DNA of 64,000 bases from Myxococcales bacterium (GCA_014240065.1 JAAZXR010000011.1:1-64000); one strand, 5' to 3'; numbered from the stretch's first letter, positions 53,654 through 63,463 are shown. Notes: generated from the letters alone by a model not told the origin. Translations and numbers: made by a program.

Positions 53654-56600
53654 ATGATGGTGGCTGTGAGTCACGTCGCGCTGGCCATCCACTCGCTGCT
53701 CGATTCGCTGTCCGCGAACTCGAAGCCGCTCGCCACGCTGGACGCGGTCGCCGAACAGTCCACGACAGATCTGCCGACCCGCAGGATCGTCCGCGCCATC
53801 CTGGCGGGACCCGAGCCGATCGAGGCGCTTCGCAGAGCCGCGCGCCTGCCGGACGCGGCGCTCGAGCACCCCAGGTTTGATAGTTTCGCGCCACTTCTCC
53901 ACCAGGGCAACTACCCCGCGCGACTTTGTGGGCTGTTCCCCGAGGGCATCGCCGCCATCTCCCCACTCGAGCGAGCCATCGACACGGGCTCTCCCGATCT
54001 CGCGAGCTTGAGGGCCCGCTTCGTCGAGGCGCGCGCCGAGGTCTGTGACGACGACGCGATCGGTCGCGTCTGCGCCGCGCAATACCTCAACTTATGCGCC
54101 TTGGAGACCGCGAAGGCGCCGCTTGAGCGCGTCTGTACGGGGCTCTCCGAGCTCGCCGCCGCCGCCGTCCAGTTCGCGCTGTCTCTAGAGCCAGCGCTCG
54201 AAGACAAGGTCGTGGTCTTCGGCATGGGCAAACTTGGAGGGCTGGAGCTTAACTTCCGCAGCGATATTGACCTCGTCTTCGTCCACGCCGACGACGCCGC
54301 CCCAGCCGGCCCCGAGGGGCACGCCCTGCGCGTACGACTTCACGACGCAATTCGGCGGGTGGTCGCCCGACTTGAAGGCGCCGGCGTGTGGCGGCCCCTG
54401 TTTCGGGTGGACCTTCGGCTGCGCCCCTTCGGGAGCCGCGGCCCGATCTCCTGCTCCTGCGCCGCGGCCATCCGATACTTCGAGGCCCATGGGCGCGGAT
54501 GGGAGCGCCAAGTCTGGATGCGCGCGCGCCCGATCGCCGGCGCGATAGAGCTCGGCGAGCGACTGCTCCGAGAGCTGAGCCCATTCGTGTACCGACAGAG
54601 CACGTCGCCGGCCATCATTGACGAGATCAAGAGCCTCACCGAGCGCGCGCGCCGTGAGGTCACCCGACGTCCGGGCGCGGTGGGGACAGACGTGAAACAC
54701 GATCGCGGCTGCATTCGAGAGATCGAGTTCTTCACCCAGGGCCTCCAGCTCCTCCACGGTGGCAAGATCCCCGCGCTCCGGACACCGAGCACCATGGCCG
54801 CGTTCGACCGGTTGCTCGCCCACGGCTTCCTCTCCGATCACGAGCACAGCGTGTTGTCCCGAAGCTATCGCTGGCTCCGCCGACTTGAGCACCGCACCCA
54901 GCTCGAGGACGGCCTCCAGACACACCTCGTCCCCCATGAGCTCGCGGCGGCGAGCCTCCTCATCGCGAGGATCGACGCGCCGACGACCCCGCGTGCATTG
55001 GATGATGAGGCCGGGTCGCTGTTGCTCGCGGAGCTCGCCGACGTCCGCGAGGCGATCATCTCCCTCTGCGACCCGGAGGACGAGCGCGACGCTCCGGAAG
55101 CCCGCGCGGCGCGCCTCGATAAAGACGCGGTGCTCGATCCCATGGCGAGTGATGACGTCGCCGCCGCGGCGCTGCAGCGACTCGGCGCGAACGACGGCTA
55201 CGAGGCGCTCGCCCTCGTCCGCGCGCTCCGCTCGGGCTCCCATTCGGCGTTGAGCGCGAACGGCACCCCCTTTGAGGGCGCCCGACGGCTCGTGTTCGCG
55301 TGCCTCCAAAGCGGCGACTCGGAGCGCGCGCTGTCTCGCATGGTCGCGTTCTCCTCCGCGCGACCCGCCCACTTCTCCGTGTGGCGCCTGCTGGCGAGGG
55401 ACGAGCACCAACGAATCGTCCGCCTGCTCGCGGATCTGTTCAGCTTGAATGAGTCGCTCAGCCAGGGGCTCATCGGCTTCCCCCACACGAAAGGTCGCCC
55501 CGAGGAGGCCTCCTTCACCTTCCTCGCCGAGGCTTCGCTGGACGCTCCCCTCACGTCCGCCCAGATCTCGGCTCACTTCAGCGCAACGATGGCGCGCCTC
55601 CCAGACGGATGCTCCGCGGACGAGGTCGACGCCGCGTTGAACCACACCCGTCACCGCATGCTCACTCAAATCGCCCTCCACGACCTCGCCCACCAGCCGA
55701 GCGCCGCAGATGTCGGCGCTCGGCTCGCAGATCTGGCTGACGAGGTGTTGCGGCGCATGCTTGAAGACCTCAAGCATCGCGCCTCGAGCACGCGGGGTGA
55801 ACCCGGGGGCGGGTTCGACCTCGCGGTCCTCGCGCTGGGTAAGCTCGGGATGCGATTCATGGATTTCGGATCCGATGTCGACTTGGTCTTCGTGTTCCGA
55901 CCACGCGATCCTCAGACCAGCTCCGCAGAGCAGGTGCGTCCCTACGCGACCCGCATCGGAGTCGAGATGATGTCGAGGCTTCGCAGCCGCGCCGGAGGAG
56001 CGCGACTGTACGATGTGGACACGCGGCTCCGCCCGTCTGGACGACAAGGCCTGCTCGTCTCCTCAAGCGACGCGTTCTCGCGCTACCAACGCGGCCCGCT
56101 CCCCGTGTGGGAGCGCCTCGCGTCGCTCTGGATCCGACCGATCGCCGCCGCGAGGTTCGGCGCGGATCCGGCTGCGCCCTCAAGCGACGCCGAAGTGTCC
56201 GAGTGGTCGTCGCGACTCGCGAGTGATACGAGAGAGGCGATCATGTGCGCGCAGATGGAGCCCGACCAAATCACCAACGACACCAACCAGATCCTTGACC
56301 GCATCTTTCACGAGACGTCTCGCGAACCGCGCACGACGCGCTCGCCCGTGGAGGCCATGCGAAGCATGCTCGACCAGATCGGCGCCGGCGCGACTCCACA
56401 CACTATCCTGGACGCGAAGCTCGGCCCAGGCGCGTGTCTCGACTTCGAGCTCATGGCCGCCGCCCTGTTCTTGCGACACCGCGAGACGCTACGAGGCGTT
56501 CATACGCCCCCGGCCCCGCACATCTCCGCGGTGATCGACGCATTGGAGGGAATCGACGCAATCGGCCCGTCCGAGGCCGAAGACCTCCGATCTGCATATG

Positions 56601-56797
56601 CGTTCCTCCGCAAATTTCTGAACCGTTTGCGCATGGACGCGCACAGACTCGGCGACGGTTCCGCTGATAGCTTCGCCATCAACTCCCCTCGCCTACCGCG
56701 CGTGGCGCGTAGAATGGGCATTGAGGACCAAACTGCGCTTGTGCGACAATTTCTTGAGCACAGAATCGCGGTTCGCTCTATCCTCAACGAACTCTAG
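53654..56797 (+). CDS. glnE: Bifunctional glutamine synthetase adenylyltransferase/deadenylase
   Basis: Regulates glutamine synthetase by attaching and removing AMP under control of PII. Two nucleotidyltransferase domains are present: the first at ~185-210 (VFGMGKLGGLELNFRSDIDL), the second at ~720-745 (LALGKLGMRFMDFGSDVDLV), each with the conserved S-D-x-D-L. Linker helical domains include CIREIEFFTQGLQLLHGG and DVDTRLRPSGRQG. At 1047 residues it is a little longer than the usual 950. ATG at 53654 is the start. No glnA or glnB is in the window. The stop is 8 bases ahead of the DUF4388 gene. Confidence 0.95.
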   Translation: MMVAVSHVALAIHSLLDSLSANSKPLATLDAVAEQSTTDLPTRRIVRAILAGPEPIEALRRAARLPDAALEHPRFDSFAPLLHQGNYPARLCGLFPEGIAAISPLERAIDTGSPDLASLRARFVEARAEVCDDDAIGRVCAAQYLNLCALETAKAPLERVCTGLSELAAAAVQFALSLEPALEDKVVVFGMGKLGGLELNFRSDIDLVFVHADDAAPAGPEGHALRVRLHDAIRRVVARLEGAGVWRPLFRVDLRLRPFGSRGPISCSCAAAIRYFEAHGRGWERQVWMRARPIAGAIELGERLLRELSPFVYRQSTSPAIIDEIKSLTERARREVTRRPGAVGTDVKHDRGCIREIEFFTQGLQLLHGGKIPALRTPSTMAAFDRLLAHGFLSDHEHSVLSRSYRWLRRLEHRTQLEDGLQTHLVPHELAAASLLIARIDAPTTPRALDDEAGSLLLAELADVREAIISLCDPEDERDAPEARAARLDKDAVLDPMASDDVAAAALQRLGANDGYEALALVRALRSGSHSALSANGTPFEGARRLVFACLQSGDSERALSRMVAFSSARPAHFSVWRLLARDEHQRIVRLLADLFSLNESLSQGLIGFPHTKGRPEEASFTFLAEASLDAPLTSAQISAHFSATMARLPDGCSADEVDAALNHTRHRMLTQIALHDLAHQPSAADVGARLADLADEVLRRMLEDLKHRASSTRGEPGGGFDLAVLALGKLGMRFMDFGSDVDLVFVFRPRDPQTSSAEQVRPYATRIGVEMMSRLRSRAGGARLYDVDTRLRPSGRQGLLVSSSDAFSRYQRGPLPVWERLASLWIRPIAAARFGADPAAPSSDAEVSEWSSRLASDTREAIMCAQMEPDQITNDTNQILDRIFHETSREPRTTRSPVEAMRSMLDQIGAGATPHTILDAKLGPGACLDFELMAAALFLRHRETLRGVHTPPAPHISAVIDALEGIDAIGPSEAEDLRSAYAFLRKFLNRLRMDAHRLGDGSADSFAINSPRLPRVARRMGIEDQTALVRQFLEHRIAVRSILNEL

Positions 56798-56805
56798 CTC
56801 CGTCG

Positions 56806-58269
56806 ATGACTGCCAATCAAGAAGTCCAAGTTCCCGTCCGGGGCTCTCTCAACAAGGTCGCGTTCGCCCAGGTGTTGATGGGGCTGTCGCGGGCGCGCGC
56901 GTCGGGGACCTTGTACTTGCTCCGCGATACGACCAAGAAGGTCGTGTTCTTTGAGAAGGGTCTGCCTGTTTTTATCCGGTCGAACGTCCAAGACGAGTGT
57001 CTCGGGCAACGTCTCGCGAACGAGGGCCTCATCACGCAAGAGCAATGCGATCAGACCCTTGAGGCGATCCGTCGGACTGGCAAGAAGCAAGGCGAGCTCC
57101 TGGTGGAGATGGGCATCCTCTCCAAGGGGAACCTTCAGCACGGCCTGCTCAACCAGCTCCTGTTCAAGCTGACTGAGGTGATCGGTTGGAATGAGGGCAA
57201 GTACCAGTTCAAGACCGGGACCGACGCGTCGCCTGTCAAAATTAAGATTACGAGACCCCTCTCGAGCCTCATCCTGGCCGGTGTGCTCGAGCACCTCTCC
57301 GAAGAAGCTGCGAAGAAACTCCTCGAGCCGCAGCTTGAGAAGTACGCGCGAGAGACGGAGGTGGACGCCGACACGGAGGTCCGCAGCGTCCTCACGCTCG
57401 ACGAGCGACGCTTTATCGCCCGAGTCACCGGCGCGCGAACCGTCGCCGAGATCCTTGAGAACGCCAGCGAGGTGGCCTTGGAGCGGCCGGCGGCGCTCCT
57501 TCACGGGATGATCTCCGTGGGCGGACTCGAGCTGTTCGACGAAAAGGACAGCGAAGCCACCCCCCGGGAGGTCAGCCCGCCAGAGCACCATGACCGCCCC
57601 GATGAGTTCTTCAAGCCGGACTACGAGCACTCGGAGGCGATCACCGAATACGAGGACACCCCGCTGCCGGGCACCGTGCCTTCGTCTGGCATGGAGATGT
57701 CCGACGAAGATGAGGCCATGTTCGCGGGCGTCGAGGACAGCAAGCTCGCGGTCCTCTCCGATCTCAGCGCCACGGATGACGAGGAGATCGAGGAGATCGA
57801 GGAGATCGAGGAGATCGAGGAAGACTCGTCCCTCGAGCTCGTAGACATCGAGAACGTGGAAGAGATCGATCTCGACGTCGATGAGGCTCAAAACGAGGAC
57901 GACGAGATGGCGGGCGCGATACATTTCGCGCGTGGGGAGTCTGCCTTCGCGGAGGGCGAATGGGAGGCCGCGGTCGATGCCTTCGAAGACGCGTACGAGA
58001 CTGGCGTGGACGTGGCAGAGCTCCATGCGATGCTCGCGTTCTCCCGTTATCGGACCGCGGAAGACGACCCCGAGATGGTCGAGCATGTCGTTGAGCTCCT
58101 CAAGTACGCGGAGGATCTCGATCCCAAGCTCGACTCGATCTACGCGTTTCAAGGGGTCGTACAGCTCTTCGGGCGGGGTGACAAAGATGCCGCGAAGGCC
58201 TGCTTTAACCGCGCGATCGAGCTAAATCCCTACTCTGACCTCGCGCTCGAATACATCGACCAGGTCTAG
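56806..58269 (+). CDS. DUF4388 (PATAN) and TPR protein
   Basis: A 487-residue cytoplasmic protein. An N-terminal DUF4388/PATAN domain (~10-100: GSLNKVAFAQVLMGLSRARA, GTLYLLRDTTKKVVFFEKGL) is followed by a related second helical part (RVTGARTVAEILENASEVAL), then a very acidic linker with four Glu-Ile-Glu repeats, and TPR units (HFARGESAFAEGEWEAAVDA, CFNRAIELNPYSDLALEYID). DUF4388 proteins in myxobacteria are linked to signalling and motility (response-regulator-like partners). The ATG follows the glnE stop by 8 bases. Confidence 0.85.
   Translation: MTANQEVQVPVRGSLNKVAFAQVLMGLSRARASGTLYLLRDTTKKVVFFEKGLPVFIRSNVQDECLGQRLANEGLITQEQCDQTLEAIRRTGKKQGELLVEMGILSKGNLQHGLLNQLLFKLTEVIGWNEGKYQFKTGTDASPVKIKITRPLSSLILAGVLEHLSEEAAKKLLEPQLEKYARETEVDADTEVRSVLTLDERRFIARVTGARTVAEILENASEVALERPAALLHGMISVGGLELFDEKDSEATPREVSPPEHHDRPDEFFKPDYEHSEAITEYEDTPLPGTVPSSGMEMSDEDEAMFAGVEDSKLAVLSDLSATDDEEIEEIEEIEEIEEDSSLELVDIENVEEIDLDVDEAQNEDDEMAGAIHFARGESAFAEGEWEAAVDAFEDAYETGVDVAELHAMLAFSRYRTAEDDPEMVEHVVELLKYAEDLDPKLDSIYAFQGVVQLFGRGDKDAAKACFNRAIELNPYSDLALEYIDQV
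57784..57819 (+). repeat. GAGATCGAG tandem repeat (4 copies)
   Basis: Four perfect 9-base units encode the Glu-Ile-Glu repeat in the acidic linker of the DUF4388 protein. Confidence 0.9.
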
Positions 58270-58270
58270 C

Positions 58271-58290
58271 CCGCCGCGACCATGGCGGCG
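58271..58290 (+). terminator. Hairpin after the DUF4388 gene
   Basis: CGCCGC and GCGGCG form a 6-bp GC-only stem around seven bases, directly behind the stop codon. There is no T-tract, so it is at best a weak or factor-dependent terminator. Confidence 0.3.
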
Positions 58291-58454
58291 ACAATTCGAG
58301 CGCGGCCCACGAGCGGCGAGGTGGTGTGGCGCGCTACGCAAGACTGGATCCACGCCGGCGAAGTCGCGGCCTCCGTGACCCCCCGGGGTCGCAGGCCGTG
58401 CCCCGGAGCGACCGCAAAGACGCGCCGCGCACGCTCTTCACCGGGCCCAAGGGC

Positions 58455-59147
58455 TCAGCGAGACGCGAGCACAGGGGACCCGGGCATGTGTGACGGCAAC
58501 TCGCTCGCGGCCGAGCTTCGACCGTTGGCGGCGCTGCGGCGGAGACGATCCACGATCATCTGACGAGCCATCGCGATGACTCCCTCTGTAAACTCTTGGT
58601 AGCCCTCGTCCACAGGCTGACGATCGTAGAGGACCTCGAGCTCCATGCGCCGGTAAGACACCGCGTCGGAGACGAGTCGGATGAGGTTGACCAAGTCCTG
58701 CTCTGGGAACGCGCTGTGATCATGCGCGTACTTCTGAGCGATCTTGCGTCGCGTTTCTTCACTCCGCTGATCGAGCAGCTGGCGGAATCGAGCTGCGAAT
58801 CGGGCGTCAACCCGCGAAAGGCTGAACGCGGCGCGCAAAAACGCCGCGTGGCTGGGCTGCGCCCACGCGCGCTCGATCGACTCCACGAGCACCATCGGGA
58901 GCTCCAGCAGATCGTCTGGCAACCGCAGCTCCGCGACCGAGTTTTCTTCCGCGAACAACTCGATGATCTGCTCGACCATCGCCGCCTTGCTCTCAAAGTA
59001 GTGATACAGGCTTGGTTGTCGCAGACCTACCTTCTTGGCGAGCGTGCGGAGTGACGCTCCTGCGTATCCTCGTTCAGCGATGAGCTCAACCGCCGCCAAA
59101 AGAATTTGCCGGTGGCGCTCCGAAAAGGTTCGTGTCGATGTTTGCAT
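58455..59147 (-). CDS. TetR family transcriptional regulator
   Basis: A 230-residue TetR/AcrR repressor. The N-terminal helix-turn-helix is clear (RHRQILLAAVELIAERGYAG, LRTLAKKVGLRQPSLYHYFE), followed by an all-helical ligand-binding domain without an identifiable ligand. ATG at 59147, preceded by AGAGG at eight bases, is the best start; upstream in-frame ATGs at 59174 and 59219 have no ribosome-binding site. It is divergent from the pyrophosphatase-like gene across about 200 bases, the usual arrangement for a TetR target, but no clear operator palindrome was found. Confidence 0.92.
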   Translation of the reverse strand: MQTSTRTFSERHRQILLAAVELIAERGYAGASLRTLAKKVGLRQPSLYHYFESKAAMVEQIIELFAEENSVAELRLPDDLLELPMVLVESIERAWAQPSHAAFLRAAFSLSRVDARFAARFRQLLDQRSEETRRKIAQKYAHDHSAFPEQDLVNLIRLVSDAVSYRRMELEVLYDRQPVDEGYQEFTEGVIAMARQMIVDRLRRSAANGRSSAASELPSHMPGSPVLASR

Positions 59148-59346
59148 GGTCGTTGCCTCTGGATTCTCTGACATCGGAAGGAGGCAGAACGTATCAGGGA
59201 ACCGGGCCTCCGTGGCCATCCCTTTTTATTTCATACACAACTTCTTGAGATGAATGCGCACGGCGCGGTCCTCCGCCACCAGGCGTCCGCCAAACGCGAA
59301 ATCTGGGGCCCTGCGTCGAAATGGCCGGCCGAGCGTTTCTTCTCCC

Positions 59347-59838
59347 ATGCCCGCCGGTTTTCACGATAGGCTCACGGCGACCCTCCCCGTGAGATCTGCC
59401 GCAACGCCCTGGGATTCTCGAGAGTTCCTCTCGAGGCTGCCGGACATCCTGAACGTCGAGGTGGAGACGGCGAGAGGATCATTCCTCAAGCGTCGCGCCG
59501 ACGGCACCGTGGACTTCGTCTCCCCGCTGCCGTGTCCCTACAACTACGGCGCCGCCGTCGGTCACGTCGGCGGTGACGGTGATCCCCTCGACGTCATCCT
59601 GCTCGGGGCGCGGCGAGCCCCCGGCGCCCGCGTGGACGCGCCGGTCGTCGGGGTGATCCGCTTCCTGGACGCGGGCCGCGAAGACCATAAGATCATCTGC
59701 GGAGAGGCGCTGGGCGCCTCGACGGCACGGGGGCTCTCACGCTTCTTCCGCGTCTACACCCTCGCGAAGCGCCTGCTCAATCGTCGTCGCGCCCTGACGG
59801 GCGAGACCGCCTTCCTCGGCGTCTACGTCCGCGAATAA
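59347..59838 (+). CDS. Inorganic pyrophosphatase-like protein
   Basis: A 163-residue protein resembling soluble family I inorganic pyrophosphatase: PLPCPYNYGAAVGHVGGDGD, DPLDVILLG with the metal-binding Asp residues, VGVIRFLDAGREDHKIIC with the D-x-K motif. The family usually has about 170-180 residues, so length fits, but the N-terminal Glu of the E-I-(P/N) block and a few active-site residues are not obvious. ATG at 59347 is preferred; an upstream GTG/ATG at 59254 adds a low-quality stretch. It may be a divergent diphosphatase with a non-standard substrate. It is divergent from the TetR gene. Confidence 0.72.
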   Translation: MPAGFHDRLTATLPVRSAATPWDSREFLSRLPDILNVEVETARGSFLKRRADGTVDFVSPLPCPYNYGAAVGHVGGDGDPLDVILLGARRAPGARVDAPVVGVIRFLDAGREDHKIICGEALGASTARGLSRFFRVYTLAKRLLNRRRALTGETAFLGVYVRE

Positions 59839-59872
59839 CTGTGGGGCCTCTCCAACCACGACACCGTCGCCG

Positions 59873-62227
59873 TTACTGGGCAGCGGTCGCCGTCGCCGCC
59901 GTCGCCGCCGCGGCTGGCTCGGCGACGCTCGGCTCCACACCCATCTCGCGGAGCAGATGCTCCGCGCCATCCACCGCGTCCATCAGCCACATCACGTAGC
60001 GAAAGTCGACCTGGATGGAGCGGGTGATCTCCGGCATGAAGATCCAATCGCTCGCCATCGCCTCGTAGTTGCCGTCGAACGCGAGCCCGACGATTTCTCC
60101 CGCCGCGTTGATGCACGCCGATCCTGAATTGCCGCCTGTGATGTCGAGGTCCGCCAAGAAGTCCACGGGCACCTCGCCGATCTCCTCGTCGATATACGCG
60201 CCGTATTCCCCGCGCTTGGCCGCCTCGAGGACGGGCTCGGGCACCACGAATGGCGCCTCCCCCGTGTGTTTGGCGACCACCTCCGACAGCTTCGTAAACG
60301 GGGTGTAGACCGCCGCTTGTGGGGTCGGTCGATATCCTCGCACGGTGCCGTAGGTCACGCGGAGGGTGCTGTTCGCGTCGGGCGCCAAGGTGGCCCCCTT
60401 GTAGGCGCGGAGCGCCTCAACATAGACGGGCGTCAACGCCGATCGCGCCGCCCGGTAGGTTTCATCGCGCACGTTGGCGGCCTTCCGCGCCTCAAGGAGC
60501 GCGGAGGCGAGCGTTAAGAACGGATCGCGCAGGGTCTTGCTCTTGGCGCCGCTCTGCAGCTTCTCGACGTCGCGCCGGTCAAGGGATCGCCGCAGCTTCA
60601 GCACCGCGTCCACGTCACCGAGGTCGCTGGCTGCGTACATCTCCTCTACGAGCGCGTCGATCGCCGCGTCATCCCTGGGCCCGTCTCCGAGCACCACGCC
60701 CAGCACGTCGGGCTGTTGGTCGGCCGGGAGCGCCGCGGCTCGCTTCAACGCGAGCCCGAACAAGGCGGCGTCCGCTCTGGGTGCGAAGGTCCGTTGGGAC
60801 GCTGTGAGCGACGTGCGCATCGCCTTATCCTTGGCTCCCTCGCCCTTCTCGCCCTGCGCCTTTTTCTTCCCCTTCTTCTTCCCCTTCTTCCCCTTCGCCG
60901 GCTCCCGCTTCTCGGCGCCGCGCAAGATCGCGAAGGCGCGCGAGAGCAGCGTCGAACCGCCGAGGATCTCCGACTCCGCATAGCGCGTCGTGGCGCTTGC
61001 GAACCGGGGCGCGTCGAGCGTGGCCAGGTCATCGAGGACGGCCCCATATTTCTCGGTCCGCCCCGCGTCGGCGGCGATCCACGCGCGGAGTTGTTCTTGG
61101 TCCTCAGCCTTCACCTTCACCAGCCCGCCTTTACTCAGGCCATCGAGCATGCCGCGGTTGTTGGTCAAGCCGTTGTTCCACCCCCGGAGCCGGCGATTGA
61201 CCTTGATCGCGAGCTCCGGATCCTCCGCCGCGAGCTTCTCGAGGACCGAGATCCGCTGCTGGTAGCGCTCGATGGCGTACGGGTAGTAGCTGTCGGTCAT
61301 GAACTCTGCGAGGTCGGCCGTCGCGAGGCGGTTGGTTCGACCCGGATAGCCGGCGACCATGACCAAGTCTCCCTCTCGCAGCGGCTTCGTCGCGACCTTG
61401 AGGTGGTGCGCCGGCGAGAACGGCACGTTGTCCTCCGAGTAGTCGGCGGGCTTGCCGTCGGGTCCGACATAGGCCCGCAGAAACGTGAAGTCCCCCGTGT
61501 GCCTCGGCCACCGCCAGTTGTCGATCTCCCCGCCGTAGACCCCCACGCCCTCGTGGGGGGCGTAGACCAACCGCACATCGCGGATGGCCATGGCCTTCGC
61601 CTGGTAGAATTCTGCTCCCTCGAAGAAGGAGCGGATGCTGCAACGGACGTCCTCATCCTCCGCGTTGCAGCGCTCCTCGAGTGACTTGATATTCTCTTCG
61701 ATCTTCGCGAATCGCTCGCCCGCGTCTGTGAGCTCCTCCGTGCCTTCCTGCACCTGCTCGGTGACCTCTTCCACCGCCGTCGTCACAAAAATTTGCTGGC
61801 GTGGGCCCGCCCACAACTCTTCGCTGCGATCGGTGGCGAGGTATCCATCCTTGAGCAGGTTGCGCTCCGCGGTGGAGTTGTACTGCAGCGCCACCGGCAC
61901 CGCGCAGTGGTGATTCGTAACGATCAACCCGTCGGGCGACACAAAGCTCCCCGAACAAAATCCAAGCGACACGATCGCCCCGAGCGGGAACGCGGCCGGG
62001 TTCGAGAGCGCGGCGGGGTCGTACGCGATCCCCAGCGCCCGGAGCGTCTCGCCATGCGCGGCCATCTGCGTCGGCATCCACATGCCCCCTGGGTTTTCGA
62101 ACGTCGGACTCTCGGCCGCCGCGACCTCCTCCGGCGCGACGACGGTGGTGGCCTGTGAGGCGCAGCCAACTGCGACGAGGAGCGCGGTGCATGGAACGAA
62201 CCACGAGAACAATGATCGACGGAGCAT
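59873..62227 (-). CDS. S46 family dipeptidyl peptidase (DPP7-like), lipoprotein
   Basis: A 784-residue exported peptidase with signal peptide and lipobox VAVGC. The chymotrypsin-like triad is visible: His in SPDGLIVTNHHC (~107), Asp in GGEIDNWRWPRHTGDF (~236) and Ser in ITGGNSGSACIN (~700). In GLAFDGN the residue that separates the groups is Gly, as in DPP7 (hydrophobic P1), not Arg as in DPP11 (acidic P1). A Lys/Gly-rich insertion (KKGKKKGKKKAQGEKGEG) lies near residue 460 in the helical domain. ATG at 62227 starts the signal peptide; the frame continues upstream but without one. S46 peptidases release dipeptides from peptide N-termini in the periplasm. Confidence 0.93.
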   Translation of the reverse strand: MLRRSLFSWFVPCTALLVAVGCASQATTVVAPEEVAAAESPTFENPGGMWMPTQMAAHGETLRALGIAYDPAALSNPAAFPLGAIVSLGFCSGSFVSPDGLIVTNHHCAVPVALQYNSTAERNLLKDGYLATDRSEELWAGPRQQIFVTTAVEEVTEQVQEGTEELTDAGERFAKIEENIKSLEERCNAEDEDVRCSIRSFFEGAEFYQAKAMAIRDVRLVYAPHEGVGVYGGEIDNWRWPRHTGDFTFLRAYVGPDGKPADYSEDNVPFSPAHHLKVATKPLREGDLVMVAGYPGRTNRLATADLAEFMTDSYYPYAIERYQQRISVLEKLAAEDPELAIKVNRRLRGWNNGLTNNRGMLDGLSKGGLVKVKAEDQEQLRAWIAADAGRTEKYGAVLDDLATLDAPRFASATTRYAESEILGGSTLLSRAFAILRGAEKREPAKGKKGKKKGKKKAQGEKGEGAKDKAMRTSLTASQRTFAPRADAALFGLALKRAAALPADQQPDVLGVVLGDGPRDDAAIDALVEEMYAASDLGDVDAVLKLRRSLDRRDVEKLQSGAKSKTLRDPFLTLASALLEARKAANVRDETYRAARSALTPVYVEALRAYKGATLAPDANSTLRVTYGTVRGYRPTPQAAVYTPFTKLSEVVAKHTGEAPFVVPEPVLEAAKRGEYGAYIDEEIGEVPVDFLADLDITGGNSGSACINAAGEIVGLAFDGNYEAMASDWIFMPEITRSIQVDFRYVMWLMDAVDGAEHLLREMGVEPSVAEPAAAATAATATAAQ

Positions 62228-62377
62228 GGGATGGTAGCTATCACAGTTGCCGCGGACCCGGCAGCGGTCGACGACGTGACCTGGGCCCAACCCTCGTTCG
62301 CCGCGCATAGAGCGCTCGCAGGTGCTTTCGAGCGGCATCGCGGACTGCTCGTTTGTGGAACGCGCTATGTTGCCAAC

Positions 62378-63424
62378 GTGAGTGAAAGACACTCCTCGCC
62401 CGATCTGCTCGTTGGCCGCCCGCCCGCGGCCAAGCGACGCGATCGGAGGGGGCGGCGACCCCGCCGCGCCCTCGCGGCCGCGGTCTCGCTCGCCGTCCTG
62501 CACGTCTCGGGGGGGCTCCTCGGCTGTCGTGCTCCGGAACCGCCGGAGGCGGCGCCGCAGCCGGACACCTCCCCCCCCCTCGTCGATCCGCTCCGGGAAG
62601 ACCAACGCTTGGCGCGACTCGACTACTGCCGCGAAGCCGTGGCGCTGAAAATTCGCGAGAGTTGGCGCGACGCTTCGCCGAACTTCCGTGCGGGCGGTCA
62701 GCTCCGCAACAACGGCCGGGTATTTTTCTACCCCGTGCACCGCGGAATTTCTCGCGCGTGTGATCAGCTGTTGCGCGACGAACACGGTGATTTCGAGCGC
62801 TTCAGCATCACCTACGGCCGCGTCGAGCGCCTCGTCGCGCTCGCCAACCTCTACGCTGAAGATACGCGGGCGCTCCATTCTCTGGCACAAGCCCGGACCA
62901 TCAGCCGCGCCTCTCAACGAGAAATAGAATCAATCTTCGCGCACATGAGGGCGCTCTACTCCGAGTGGGAGCGAGTTGAGCGGGCGCTGCAATTAAAATC
63001 ATACGCGCTGCAAGCGAAGAACAATGAGGCGCTCCTCTCGCACCTTGAGGGAGCAGGAGCCCATCTTCAGCGGAGAAAGGTGGAGTTCGTGATTGAGCTT
63101 CGGAGGCTTCGCCGCTGCTATACAGATCCGCAAGAAGAGCTTGACTGCGCGTCTGTCGCAGACGCCGTCACGGCCGCCTTTCGCACGTGGTCGACGCCAA
63201 CCCCCGGAGCGGACGCGCTCGAGTTCGACCGTCAACGCGCCCAGACGTTCTGGCTCGCCACGTTTGAAGAGGACGCGACGACCCTGATCACGTTGCTCCA
63301 GAAGCGCCCGCCGAAGCTCACCGACAAGGCAGGCCCCCTCGGACTGGTCTTTGACGTCCGCGTCGACCTCGCGGTCGGGAGGCTTTTGCGGGATGCGAGC
63401 ACCCTCGCCTTCGACTTCCCTTGA
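62378..63424 (+). CDS. Hypothetical lipoprotein with long helical domain
   Basis: A 348-residue exported protein from GTG 62378. The N-terminal basic region leads to lipobox GGLLGC, although the signal peptide has an unusually long basic stretch (RPPAAKRRDRRGRRPRRA). The mature part is predicted almost wholly helical (RLVALANLYAEDTRALHSLA, ERVERALQLKSYALQAKNNE), with a Cys pair in RRCYTDPQEELDC. The open frame upstream to 62231 is not convincing. It is divergent from the S46 peptidase gene. I do not recognise the family; it may resemble DUF3829-type lipoproteins. Confidence 0.62.
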   Translation: MSERHSSPDLLVGRPPAAKRRDRRGRRPRRALAAAVSLAVLHVSGGLLGCRAPEPPEAAPQPDTSPPLVDPLREDQRLARLDYCREAVALKIRESWRDASPNFRAGGQLRNNGRVFFYPVHRGISRACDQLLRDEHGDFERFSITYGRVERLVALANLYAEDTRALHSLAQARTISRASQREIESIFAHMRALYSEWERVERALQLKSYALQAKNNEALLSHLEGAGAHLQRRKVEFVIELRRLRRCYTDPQEELDCASVADAVTAAFRTWSTPTPGADALEFDRQRAQTFWLATFEEDATTLITLLQKRPPKLTDKAGPLGLVFDVRVDLAVGRLLRDASTLAFDFP

Positions 63425-63463
63425 GCCGCCACCGTTGCGCCGTCCTTGGTGAGGCCGCGCGGC

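Noticed and set aside
54185-56047. A 620-residue minus-strand frame
   Set aside because: Antisense to glnE; composition is Glu/Arg/Ala-rich shadow and lacks any motif.
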